A stretch of 64,000 nt of DNA from Jejuia sp040720935. Its GTDB lineage: Bacteria; Bacteroidota; Bacteroidia; Flavobacteriales; Flavobacteriaceae. The notes under the pieces are model-generated. The model worked only from the letters and a program-made list of their open reading frames with translations, was not told the DNA's origin and ran no database searches. This document shows, piece by piece, positions 27,868 to 36,228 of this stretch (positions are counted from its first letter, which is position 1; every line of letters begins with the position of its first letter). The stretch spans positions 62,001 to 126,000 of the forward strand of contig NZ_JBFDAE010000005.1 of the NCBI RefSeq assembly GCF_040720935.1, written 5' to 3'. The translations under genes were made by a program, and so were the position numbers.

Positions 27868-29763
27868 ATGAAAATCAAACATTTTTATTTCCTTGTTGTC
27901 TTGCTTTTATTCGGTTTTAATCAATTAATAGCACAAGGCATTTACGATATTCAATTTCCTAAAACAGATAATGAGCGCACTCAAAATTGCCAAAGTTGTC
28001 ATCAAATTTTTAGGCAAAAACCTAAGGAAGTTAAATTTTCAATCAAAAGAGAAAAAAACAATCTTTATTTTGAGGTAAATGATAAAAAATGGTTCAATCT
28101 TCTATTTAAAAATGCTGGCGATGGTTTAGCCGTGGACTTGGTGGATAAAAACCGTTACAACTGTGATTTAGAATCTGTAGAACGGGCTCAAATTAAAGGA
28201 AAAGTATTAAAACCAATTTACGGTTCTAGACTGCGAAGTGGTTTAAAGCCCAATGGGGAAAATAGGTTTCGGGTACATGTGGGCAGACTATCTGATACTG
28301 ATATTAATAAGGAGTTAGAATACAACATTCTGTTTTTAAGCAACAAATATTTGTGTCAGTATTATGTGATTTACGATTTGGAATCCTACCAATGGGATTT
28401 GTTGGATATGGGCATGTATTTAGATTCTTTAACCTATAACACAAAACAAATTAAAGCTACTGCCAAAGAAGGTTATATACTTCGAAATAAAACTCTAAAA
28501 TTTAAAATCCCTTTTGAAAAAAATAAAGCGGCATATTCCCAAGAAGATATCAAACCAATTTATGATTCGTTACGATTAACAGATTTTAATATAAAAAGCA
28601 TAAATATTAAGGCCTATTCCTCTGCTGAAGGAAGCTTAGAACGCAATATTGAGTTGCAAGAACAGCGGGCCAACAGTATTGTTGCAGCATTACAGACTTT
28701 TCAAAAGCCAACCATTAAAACACAAGTGTCTTCTTCCGAAAATTGGGTGGAATTTTTAAATGACATCAAAGGCACCAAATTTGAAAACTTAGGAAAACTA
28801 AAAAAGAACCAAGTAAAGGCTCAATTGATTGGTGCGCTTTCAGCGGAAATGGAGCCTATTTTACAATATCATAGAAAAGCAGTTTTGGAATTGGAGTTAG
28901 AGAAAAAGGACAAGTACAAAACCATGTCGCCAGAGGAGTTATTGGCTAAATTTAATGCATCCATAAAGGCTGAGAATTTAGACGAAGCCATAGAAATTCA
29001 AAATTCATTATTCGAAAAATTGAAGCACAAGGTAGCGTCTCCAAACATACTGCGCAAAATGGAAATTCCGAAGCAGGCAAAGTTTGTCAAAATATTCAAT
29101 AAAAACTCGGCATACCGTTACATATTAAATGTAAGACAAGCATTGATAGTGTATAACGAATTGTTGGATCTGGAAAAACTAGTGCCAAAAAACGGAGAGG
29201 TTAAGTACAATATAGCAGCAGTCAAAATAAAATTATGGCGATTTAAAGCCATTGATATTGATGAAATCAAACTAAAAAATCAAATTTATAGTTTGAAAAA
29301 GTATGGCATTGAGAGTTCGCTAATTTCAAGGATGATGGTTAATTTTCATATCATAAAGGCCGAGAATTTAATGCGAAAAAGGGATTATGATAATAAAGAT
29401 AAATCTGTAATTTATATTAAGAATAATTACAAAAAATTCTATTTATCGGATTATGATTATTTGAGTTTAGCTCAATTTTTTAGCTACTATGCGAATATTG
29501 ATTTAGCTGTGGAATTATTGGATAAAAAAGCAAGAAGCATTGATATTGATGAAAATTTATTGTTCTATTATTTAAACTTAACATTAATAAATGATGAGCT
29601 TACTCAAGAAGATGATTATAGAACTATTTTATTGAACGCCATTAATATGAATAAGGAGCGCTTCTGTAAATTATTTAATGCTGTTGAAGATGGCGGTGTT
29701 ACATTTCAATTATTAGCTGATGAATATTTGAGAGGAACGTATTGTGAGAATTGTGAGGATTAA
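27868..29763 (+). CDS. Exported protein with N-terminal CxxCH motif and OmpA-like domain
   Basis: 631 aa with signal peptide MKIKHFYFLVVLLLFGFNQLIAQ. Shortly after the cleavage site is NCQSCHQIF (Cys41, Cys44, His45), a single c-type-haem attachment motif, which suggests covalent haem or a redox-active cysteine pair. Around residues 210-300 an OmpA-like peptidoglycan-associated pattern is visible: LKFKIPFEKNKAAYSQEDI, then INIKAYSSAEGSLERNIELQEQRANSIVAAL. The remaining C-terminal half is helical and repeat-like, possibly TPR. No T9SS domain is present, so it is probably periplasmic or held at the outer membrane. I do not recognise a named family. Confidence 0.65.
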   Translation: MKIKHFYFLVVLLLFGFNQLIAQGIYDIQFPKTDNERTQNCQSCHQIFRQKPKEVKFSIKREKNNLYFEVNDKKWFNLLFKNAGDGLAVDLVDKNRYNCDLESVERAQIKGKVLKPIYGSRLRSGLKPNGENRFRVHVGRLSDTDINKELEYNILFLSNKYLCQYYVIYDLESYQWDLLDMGMYLDSLTYNTKQIKATAKEGYILRNKTLKFKIPFEKNKAAYSQEDIKPIYDSLRLTDFNIKSINIKAYSSAEGSLERNIELQEQRANSIVAALQTFQKPTIKTQVSSSENWVEFLNDIKGTKFENLGKLKKNQVKAQLIGALSAEMEPILQYHRKAVLELELEKKDKYKTMSPEELLAKFNASIKAENLDEAIEIQNSLFEKLKHKVASPNILRKMEIPKQAKFVKIFNKNSAYRYILNVRQALIVYNELLDLEKLVPKNGEVKYNIAAVKIKLWRFKAIDIDEIKLKNQIYSLKKYGIESSLISRMMVNFHIIKAENLMRKRDYDNKDKSVIYIKNNYKKFYLSDYDYLSLAQFFSYYANIDLAVELLDKKARSIDIDENLLFYYLNLTLINDELTQEDDYRTILLNAINMNKERFCKLFNAVEDGGVTFQLLADEYLRGTYCENCED

Positions 29764-29864
29764 ACCTAAAGTGTGATTAACCACCATGATAAACATTTTG
29801 CGAAATAAATGTCATATCCTCACACAGGAGAGCACAAAATTCCACCGAATATAATAGAGCCTCT

Positions 29865-30746
29865 TTAATTGTTTAAAATATCCTTATCAAAATATAAAGT
29901 GCGAATTGGGAAAGGGATATTGATGCCTTCTTCATCAAATTTTTGTTTAATAAGCTTCATGGCTTTGTGCTTAGCTTCCAATTGGTGTTTGTTTTTTTTA
30001 AAATCAATCCAAAATCTTACTACAAAATTTATGGAGCTATCTCCAAATTCCGTAAAGAAAAACTCCACGCCTTCACCTTCATTTTGTTTAAATTCATTAC
30101 CGATAATATCTTTAACCAGATCTTCAACATGCTGCAAATTACTTTCATAACCAATGCCACATTCTACGCCTATCCTAGATCTTTCGGTCAATGAATAATT
30201 GGTAAAAGGATTATCAACAATTTTAGAATTTGGAATGATTACATAATTATTGTCGGGTCTTCTTAAAATAATACTCCTAAGATTTATTTCGGAAATAAAT
30301 CCTGAATAGCCATTGGTTTCCACATAATCGCCAATACGTAAACTTGGAATAAATGACAGCATAATTCCAGATACCGAGTTGCTCAAGGTTGCCTGAACAG
30401 CAAGTCCTACAGCTAAACCAACAACTCCAGCACCTGCTAGAACAGAGGTAAGAACCTTGTCGAGATCCATAATGCCCAATGCTAGAAAAAATCCAATCAA
30501 AATTATAAATCCAAACACAAATTTGGTGCTCAAATCTTTTATGGATTCTTGTTTGATTTTATCAAAAAGATATTTTCTGGAGGCTTTAGATATGCCTTTT
30601 GCTAAAAAGTAAAAACTTACCATCACAAAAATTGCTACAAATAGGTTGGGAAGTTTTAAAATTATAGCCTCTCCCCATCCACTAAGTTTTTCCATTAATT
30701 TGTTTAATGCGTCTTTAAGGTTGAATTTTAATAATAGAGATAACAT
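29865..30746 (-). CDS. Small-conductance mechanosensitive channel (MscS family)
   Basis: 293 aa, the size of the minimal MscS fold. Two N-terminal membrane helices are followed by the Gly/Ala-rich pore helix TM3 (LAGAGVVGLAVGLAVQATLSNSVSG) and the beta domain (RIGDYVETNGYSGFISEINLRSIIL, RPDNNYVIIPNSKIVDNPFTNY). The C-terminal alpha/beta cytoplasmic domain ends in INIPFPIRTLYFDKD, the usual MscS ending. It releases osmolytes on hypo-osmotic shock. It lies 12 bases after the SLC13 gene on the same strand, so both are probably co-transcribed. Confidence 0.93.
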   Translation of the reverse strand: MLSLLLKFNLKDALNKLMEKLSGWGEAIILKLPNLFVAIFVMVSFYFLAKGISKASRKYLFDKIKQESIKDLSTKFVFGFIILIGFFLALGIMDLDKVLTSVLAGAGVVGLAVGLAVQATLSNSVSGIMLSFIPSLRIGDYVETNGYSGFISEINLRSIILRRPDNNYVIIPNSKIVDNPFTNYSLTERSRIGVECGIGYESNLQHVEDLVKDIIGNEFKQNEGEGVEFFFTEFGDSSINFVVRFWIDFKKNKHQLEAKHKAMKLIKQKFDEEGINIPFPIRTLYFDKDILNN

Positions 30747-30758
30747 AATAGTTTGTAT

Positions 30759-32594
30759 TTAAATCATTGTATTTAAAAGTAGTGTTGCCAAAATCCAAAG
30801 CACAATGGAAATTGAACCACCTAAAATTAAGAAATCTTTGAATTTATAGACACCCATGCTATAAATTAAGGCATTTGTTTGATAGCCCACAGGTGTGAAA
30901 AAGCTGAAGTTTGAAGCAAACATTACAGCTAGAATAAACGGTTTTGTGGGTAGTTGCAACCCAGAGGATATGGTAATTGCTAATGGTGCCATGATAATTG
31001 CTGCGGCATTGTTTGATATGACGCCACTTAACAATAAAGTTGACAGAAATAAAACCCCAATGGCATACAAAGCAGATTCCCCGTGCATGATGTTCAATAG
31101 CCGTTCTGATAACCAAACATCGGTTCCGGAATTGTTCATAGCTATGCCTAAAGGAATCATGCCTGCTAACAAGATCAATATTTGCCAATCTATTTTTTTA
31201 TAAGCATTTTCTAAACTAATACAATTTAACAACAATAGTGCAGCGCAACCTATAATGGTACTCGACAATATTTTTAGCGTGCCGGTTGCAGCCAATACTA
31301 TGACGCCCAGCAAAATGAATAAAGTCAATGTGCGTTTGGGAGATTTCACGACTTTAGGAGATTCATGCTCCTGAAGAATTACCATATTATCATAAATATC
31401 AAAATCCTCAATTTTGTTTTTTTCTATTTCTAAAAGCACACGATCTCCAACTTTTAATTTTGTAAAGCTTAAATTTGTAATTAGTCTATCTTTTAAATGC
31501 CGAAGATTTTTTCTTTTTTTTATGGCAATTGGTAAGGCATTATGGGGCATGATAGCTCTAAGCTCTTCTAGCGATTTATTCAAAAACCTTGCTCCGGGTA
31601 ACATCATGAGCTCTACCAAAACGGTGTCGTGTTGCTGAATTGTTGATGGTAATTCTTTTTTGTTCCCGTAATCCTTAAATTCTTTATGGGAGAAAGTTGC
31701 ATATTCTATACCGTCAGAAGCTATCAAAACTTCATCACTACTTTTTATATTTAGTAGGTTTTCCAAATCACATGATAACATAAATCGATCTCCCTTTTTA
31801 AGGAGTGTTTTACTGTCTATTTCATGGTCTTCTTTTCCGTTTCGAACAAATTTCAGTACTATGATATCTTCTTTATGTAAAAAAGAATCTTCAAAATGTT
31901 TACCAATTAATTTAGAGTTTGGTGCTAGCTCAATTGTGGCAATATAGGTGTCTAAACTGTATTCGTCTCTAAGTTTTTTTGTACTGTCTTTGGGTAAAAA
32001 TTTGACCAGTAAAGTAATTATTACTATAGAAACGATTAAAAAAATAAGGCCCAGCCATGAAAATTCAAAAAACGATAAACGTTCTCCTACCCGTTTTTGA
32101 TAGATTGAATTCACAATTAAATTGGTAGAGGTACCCATTAGGGTGCAACTGCCTCCTAAAATACTGGCAAACGATATTGGAAGCAAAAGTTTGCTTTTAG
32201 AAATAGCAAATTTATCTGAGAGTTCTGTAATTATTTTTATAAATACGATGACAACAGCAGTAGAACTTATAAAAGCTGAAATACTGCCCGCAATAAGCAT
32301 AAAAGTTGGCACTAATAAATAGATGTGCCAATCTTTGAAAACTTTAAGACTATTGGCCAACCAAGCGATAACGCCATTTTGCTCTAATGCCGTGGCAATA
32401 ATCATGAGACATAAAATAGTAATTACGGCAGTATTGGAAAAACCACTTATCGCTTCTTCTGGCGTTATTAGCCCTGAAATTATCAAAACACCAATAGTGC
32501 AAAACGCTATTTTGTCAACGGGGAAAACTTCAAAAACGAAAAGAAGTATTATGGTAACTATAATTAAAGAAACCAAGCCAATTTCAAAAGTCAT
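30759..32594 (-). CDS. SLC13/DASS-family transporter with two RCK_C (TrkA-C) domains
   Basis: 611 aa. N-terminal transport segments include TPEEAISGFSNTAVITIL and GGSCTLMGTSTNLIVNSIYQ, the family's Na+/substrate-binding SNT-type motif. A cytoplasmic middle region holds two TrkA-C-type modules (about 205-290 and 295-380; GKHFEDSFLHKEDIIVLKFVRNG and PGARFLNKSLEEL). The second membrane half contains LILLAGMIPLGIAMNNSG and SNNAAAIIMAPLAI. Members carry sulfate, dicarboxylates or other anions with sodium; the substrate cannot be read from sequence. RCK_C domains imply gating by a small ligand. Confidence 0.88.
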   Translation of the reverse strand: MTFEIGLVSLIIVTIILLFVFEVFPVDKIAFCTIGVLIISGLITPEEAISGFSNTAVITILCLMIIATALEQNGVIAWLANSLKVFKDWHIYLLVPTFMLIAGSISAFISSTAVVIVFIKIITELSDKFAISKSKLLLPISFASILGGSCTLMGTSTNLIVNSIYQKRVGERLSFFEFSWLGLIFLIVSIVIITLLVKFLPKDSTKKLRDEYSLDTYIATIELAPNSKLIGKHFEDSFLHKEDIIVLKFVRNGKEDHEIDSKTLLKKGDRFMLSCDLENLLNIKSSDEVLIASDGIEYATFSHKEFKDYGNKKELPSTIQQHDTVLVELMMLPGARFLNKSLEELRAIMPHNALPIAIKKRKNLRHLKDRLITNLSFTKLKVGDRVLLEIEKNKIEDFDIYDNMVILQEHESPKVVKSPKRTLTLFILLGVIVLAATGTLKILSSTIIGCAALLLLNCISLENAYKKIDWQILILLAGMIPLGIAMNNSGTDVWLSERLLNIMHGESALYAIGVLFLSTLLLSGVISNNAAAIIMAPLAITISSGLQLPTKPFILAVMFASNFSFFTPVGYQTNALIYSMGVYKFKDFLILGGSISIVLWILATLLLNTMI

Positions 32595-32668
32595 GGATGA
32601 TGCTTAAAAGTTTCTTATAAAGTTAAAAAAAAATGACTTGCTAAGAGAAGTTTAATTAACTGTAAAGA

Positions 32669-33235
32669 TTAAAATGTGTACACATTATTTGGTGTCACAC
32701 AATAATCCAAACGCACATCGCTTTCAAAAGTATCGGTAATTTCAGTTTCAGCTTTAAAAAAAGACAAGCCAATTTTTATAGTTTCAGGGTTACATTCCTC
32801 TAAAAAGCGATCATAAAAACCTTTGCCATAACCTACTCGATTTCCTTGTTTATCAAAGGCTAAAAGTGGTATAAAAACAACCTCGATTTTATCGTTTGAA
32901 ATTTCAATACCATCGACAGGTTCGGGTATGTTGTAGTGGTTCTTTTTAATAATTGTACTATCGGTCAACAAAAACTGTGTCATTGCTCCAGTTTCAAAAT
33001 TACTTTTTGAGATAAGAATATTCTTATCTTTTCCAGATAAAATATTCAGAATATAATCTGTATTCACTTCTTTTTGTGCTTCAATAGGAAGGAAAATATG
33101 ATAAAAAGAATAGTCCCAAATGGGCATTTTTAAAAGTTGATTGGCAATAGCCAAACTTAAATCATCAATTTGGGTTTCAGATAAGTTTTTTCGTAGGGTT
33201 TTATATGTTTTTCGTAGTTCAGCTTTAGTTGACAT
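32669..33235 (-). CDS. 5-formyltetrahydrofolate cyclo-ligase
   Basis: 188 aa, normal length. Converts 5-formyl-THF to 5,10-methenyl-THF with ATP. The family signature GYGKGFYDRFLE is intact, preceded by VFIPLLAFDKQGNRV. The N-terminus (KAELRKTYKTLRKNLSE) is the usual KxxLRxxxxxxR start. It follows the aspartoacylase-like gene with a 57-base gap that contains a perfect hairpin repeat, so it may be a separate unit. Confidence 0.93.
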   Translation of the reverse strand: MSTKAELRKTYKTLRKNLSETQIDDLSLAIANQLLKMPIWDYSFYHIFLPIEAQKEVNTDYILNILSGKDKNILISKSNFETGAMTQFLLTDSTIIKKNHYNIPEPVDGIEISNDKIEVVFIPLLAFDKQGNRVGYGKGFYDRFLEECNPETIKIGLSFFKAETEITDTFESDVRLDYCVTPNNVYTF

Positions 33236-33249
33236 TGATTCTGTTTTTT

Positions 33250-33282
33250 AGACCCGTCAGGTTTTGGAAACCTGACGGGTCT
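33250..33282 (+). repeat. Perfect 15-bp hairpin repeat
   Basis: AGACCCGTCAGGTTT, TGG loop, then the exact complement. On the minus strand, the direction of both flanking genes, it is followed by A rather than T, so it is not a normal terminator. The inner CAGGTTT...AAACCTG resembles the hairpin after uvrC (38025-38055), which suggests one dispersed repeat family. Confidence 0.7.
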
Positions 33283-33292
33283 GGTCATAATA

Positions 33293-34267
33293 TTACTTTT
33301 TTAATTTCGTAGTAATATGAAACAGAGCATCACCTTGATACACAATAGGCGATTCGTTCACATTAATAATATAGCCATCGTTTGAGGCTTTTACAGCATA
33401 ATTAAATTTGCCATAAGGATCGGTAATATTCCCTAAAACAGCTCCTTTTTTTACAGGTGTACCAATACTAATAGACGCTTTAAACATACCAGAATGTGTG
33501 GCGCGCAACCAGCGACTGTCATTAATAAAAACACAGTCCTTTTTAGGTTTAGACGATTTAAAATTAGAGCGTAACATGCCTAAATGTTTTAAAACACGTT
33601 TAGAACCGTTAACTCCAGAATTTGTAACAATATCATCTATATGAAACGATTTTCCGCCTTCAAAAAGCAACAAGTTTTTGCCCATTTTAAAACAGGTTGT
33701 TCTAAATGATTTCGATAAGTTTTTAGAGTATAAAACAAAAGGAGCTCCAAATACCTGAGCCAATTCATTGAGTTTGTAATTGTTTTTAGCGTAACGTAAT
33801 TGCGGTGCATTAAAGCGTCCCGAACCTCCAGTATGAAAATCGATGATTAAATCTACATGCGGTATCACGTCCTGAACCAATTTATGCGCAACCCTACCCG
33901 CAAGAGAACCTGAACGGCTTCCAGGGAACACCCGGTTTAAATCCCGTCCGTCGGGAAATTCGCGTTTTAAATTTATAAAGCCAAAAACGTTGATAACGGG
34001 CATACAAATAATAGTGCCACATTTAGGTTTATTAATCCCTTTGGCAATTAGTTGTCTTACAATTTCAACACCATTTACTTCATCGCCATGAATCCCTGCG
34101 GTAAACAAAACCGTAGGGCCTGGTTTTTTAGCACGTTCAATAATAACAGGTAAGTTTACAGGTGTTGAGGTGTGCAAATTTGCAACATCAAAACTGACTT
34201 CTTTACTTTCTCCGGGTTTTACGCTTTCACCTAAAATGTCAAGTATGTCGGCTTTTGTTTCGGGCAT
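33293..34267 (-). CDS. Succinylglutamate desuccinylase/aspartoacylase family deacylase
   Basis: 324 aa. Zinc carboxypeptidase-fold hydrolase: the first two zinc ligands lie in TAGIHGDEVNGVEIV (HxxE) and the third in LIIDFHTGGSGRFN; the RDLNRVFPGS substrate loop is present. The C-terminal beta domain (SGMFKASISIGTPVKKGAVLG) resembles a lipoyl-like barrel found in AstE-type proteins. The family removes acyl groups from amino acids. It ends a three-gene unit after the RimB-like protease and RimK (one base between RimK and this gene), so its natural substrate may be a glutamylated or otherwise modified product of RimK. Confidence 0.9.
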   Translation of the reverse strand: MPETKADILDILGESVKPGESKEVSFDVANLHTSTPVNLPVIIERAKKPGPTVLFTAGIHGDEVNGVEIVRQLIAKGINKPKCGTIICMPVINVFGFINLKREFPDGRDLNRVFPGSRSGSLAGRVAHKLVQDVIPHVDLIIDFHTGGSGRFNAPQLRYAKNNYKLNELAQVFGAPFVLYSKNLSKSFRTTCFKMGKNLLLFEGGKSFHIDDIVTNSGVNGSKRVLKHLGMLRSNFKSSKPKKDCVFINDSRWLRATHSGMFKASISIGTPVKKGAVLGNITDPYGKFNYAVKASNDGYIINVNESPIVYQGDALFHITTKLKK

Positions 34268-34268
34268 T

Positions 34269-35144
34269 TTATTTTGTGTTTTTCTCTATAAAAGTAATAA
34301 TAGCTTTCGCAATATTCCGTCCTGTGGCAGTTTCAATACCTTCCAAACCAGGCGTTGAATTCACTTCCAGTAATAAAGGGCCTCTAGCAGATTGCAACAT
34401 ATCCACACCGCAAACAGGTAACTTTAAGGCTTTAGAAGCATTCATCGCTAATTTTAATTCATCATGATTCAGTTTTATAATATTTGCCGAACCGCCACGA
34501 TGTAAATTAGAACGGAATTCCCCCTCTTTACCTTGGCGTTTCATAGCACCAACAACCTGTCCGTCCACCACCAAAGCACGTAAATCGGCACCACCGGCTT
34601 CCTTTATAAATTCTTGAACAATAACCCGGGCTTGCAAACCATTAAAAGCTTCCAAAACCGATTCGGCAGCATTTTTGGTTTCGGCCAAAACAACACCTAA
34701 ACCTTGCGTGCCCTCCAATAATTTAATAATTACAGGTGTACCGCCAACATGCTCTATAACCTCTTCCACATCTCTGGAATAGTTTGTAAAAACGGTTTTT
34801 GGCATCCCAATTCCCGCTTTACTCAAGCGTTGTAAACTGCGCAGTTTATCACGAGAACGCTGAATTGCATCAGAAGTTACAATAGTAAAAACCCCCATTT
34901 CTTCAAACTGTCGTACCACAGCACAGCCATAAAACGTCACCGAAGCCCCAATTCTAGGGATAATGGCATCAACGTAGTCTAAATATCTATCCTTGTAATA
35001 AATAGCTGGTTTTTCCTTTTCAATAATAATGTCGCACTTTAAAGGGTCTATCACTTCCATTTTATGCCCCTTTTTTTCGCCCTCTTCAATCAATCGGTCG
35101 GTAGAGTATAAATTTGCGTTTCTAGATAGTATTACTATATTCAT
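34269..35144 (-). CDS. rimK: RimK-family alpha-L-glutamate ligase (ATP-grasp)
   Basis: 291 aa and very close to E. coli RimK along its full length: MNIVILSRNANLYSTDRL, DAIIPRIGASVTFYG, RDKLRSLQRLSKAGI, the ATP-grasp core VIIKLLEGTQGLGVVLAET, VQEFIKEAGGADLRALVV, EGEFRSNLHRGGSA, and LLEVNSTPGLEGIE with the Mg-binding Glu/Asn. RimK adds glutamates to the C-terminus of ribosomal protein S6 and can make poly-glutamate. It lies between a RimB-type retropepsin-like gene (3 bases) and an aspartoacylase-like gene (1 base), so all three are surely one operon. Confidence 0.94.
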   Translation of the reverse strand: MNIVILSRNANLYSTDRLIEEGEKKGHKMEVIDPLKCDIIIEKEKPAIYYKDRYLDYVDAIIPRIGASVTFYGCAVVRQFEEMGVFTIVTSDAIQRSRDKLRSLQRLSKAGIGMPKTVFTNYSRDVEEVIEHVGGTPVIIKLLEGTQGLGVVLAETKNAAESVLEAFNGLQARVIVQEFIKEAGGADLRALVVDGQVVGAMKRQGKEGEFRSNLHRGGSANIIKLNHDELKLAMNASKALKLPVCGVDMLQSARGPLLLEVNSTPGLEGIETATGRNIAKAIITFIEKNTK

Positions 35145-35147
35145 GTA

Positions 35148-35576
35148 TTAATTGTGTTTTATTTTAAAAGAAACATGTTCCACATCTACATCAACCAGAA
35201 ATTTTTGTTTTAAAAATTGTCTGCCAATTAAAACAGGAAACTTCATATCGTCTCTTGTGCTTAAAGTTAAGTTAATTCTGTATGACTTTCCAAAAACCAC
35301 CATGTCCGATTTTATTTTATAACGGTTTTCCTTAAAACCGTTGCTGCTTTTTACATCGGTACGCGAAAAACTATCAAAAACAATAGGCGTTTCAGAAAAA
35401 CAAGGATGTCCTTTTTCAAAAAACATACAATGCAATTTGCCATCATTTTCAATAATTTTCGAGCAATGGATCGTCGAAGTATAAGCTCCAGTATCAATTT
35501 TCACTTCGATATCAAATAAATTCAGCTTCGGAAAGTCAATTTTATCAACACGTCCAATAATTTTCTTAGTCATCAA
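35148..35576 (-). CDS. Retropepsin-like ATP-dependent zinc protease-family protein (RimB type)
   Basis: 142 aa. The fold is that of the bacterial retropepsin-like family, annotated as ATP-dependent zinc protease: IGRVDKIDFP, the single catalytic-type motif KIDTGAYTSTIHC (DTGA), the flap-like RTDVKSSNGFKENRYKI, and FPVLIGRQFLKQKFLVDV near the end. In Pseudomonas the RimB member works beside RimK in S6 modification. ATG codons at 35576 and 35573 are both possible starts. First gene of the RimB-RimK-deacylase cluster. Confidence 0.88.
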   Translation of the reverse strand: MMTKKIIGRVDKIDFPKLNLFDIEVKIDTGAYTSTIHCSKIIENDGKLHCMFFEKGHPCFSETPIVFDSFSRTDVKSSNGFKENRYKIKSDMVVFGKSYRINLTLSTRDDMKFPVLIGRQFLKQKFLVDVDVEHVSFKIKHN

Positions 35577-35594
35577 TTTTTAATTATTTTTTTT

Positions 35595-35614
35595 GGCCTA
35601 CCTGCTGGCAGGCC
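35595..35614 (+). repeat. GC-rich palindromic repeat
   Basis: GGCCT and AGGCC enclose an inner CCTG...CAGG, in otherwise AT-rich DNA. It looks like a dispersed intergenic repeat; function unknown. Confidence 0.45.
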
Positions 35615-35836
35615 TAGCGCTTATCCGCCTAGGTTAGTAGCTAATTCCAAATTTTTGTACCACTTAAAAAATGGGTTTTTAAAAGCGGCGCAATGTAGAT
35701 AATTAATCCATTCAAAAAACAAAAATTTTAAAATTTAATGCTACCGTAATTAAGGTTAATTTGAAAAATTCAGAAGACACATCTATCAAAATCAATAGGC
35801 TTTTAAAAGTAACAGTTTTCCTCCTAAAAAGGAAGT

Positions 35837-35850
35837 CCGATAGCTATCGG
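35837..35850 (+). repeat. CCGATAGCTATCGG palindrome (dispersed family)
   Basis: A perfect 14-bp palindrome, flanked by GGAAGT and GATAAGAGAGG. The same core occurs at 41184-41201, and related TCCCGAT...ATCGGGA elements occur at 42696-42713. Confidence 0.65.
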
Positions 35851-36228
35851 GATAAGAGAGGTGTTTATTTTTTCTTAAAATAAGGAAATATAGAATACTA
35901 ACACACATACACCCACAACCCACTCTTATTTGAGGGGATGAGTAGCGTTTTTTTAGTGTTATTTTATCATACTAGTGTCCACTTAAATCCAGAAGAAAGC
36001 TATGTAGGAACTTGATAAAAAATACCTTACGTCCATTTTTGATGTCGTAATCTGTTTTAATTGAATATTTGCAAAAAATCAATATGTAGCGGCTTTTTTT
36101 AGTGTGTTGGGAAAGTCTTATGTCTTAGGTCTTTTTAGTGAATACTCGTAATTTTATCATAAAATTTTAAAGCGTTAAAAACGGCTTTATTTCAAAAGAA
36201 AAACTTTTAAATAATTACCTTTACCATA

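Larger units (their letters stand above)
35577..36228 (+). other. 652-base intergenic region with palindromic repeats
   Basis: Between the divergent RimB-like gene and uvrC I find no plausible coding sequence. It holds a palindrome-rich stretch (GGCCTACCTGCTGGCAGGCC, 35595-35614, running into TCCGCCTAGGTTAG) and the CCGATAGCTATCGG palindrome at 35837-35850. The last 50 bases include TACCTTTAC, a one-mismatch -7 box just before the uvrC ATG. Confidence 0.6.

Noticed and set aside
33250..33282. Perfect hairpin as an intrinsic terminator
   Set aside because: Both flanking genes are on the minus strand and the hairpin is followed there by A, not T. It is listed as a repeat instead.
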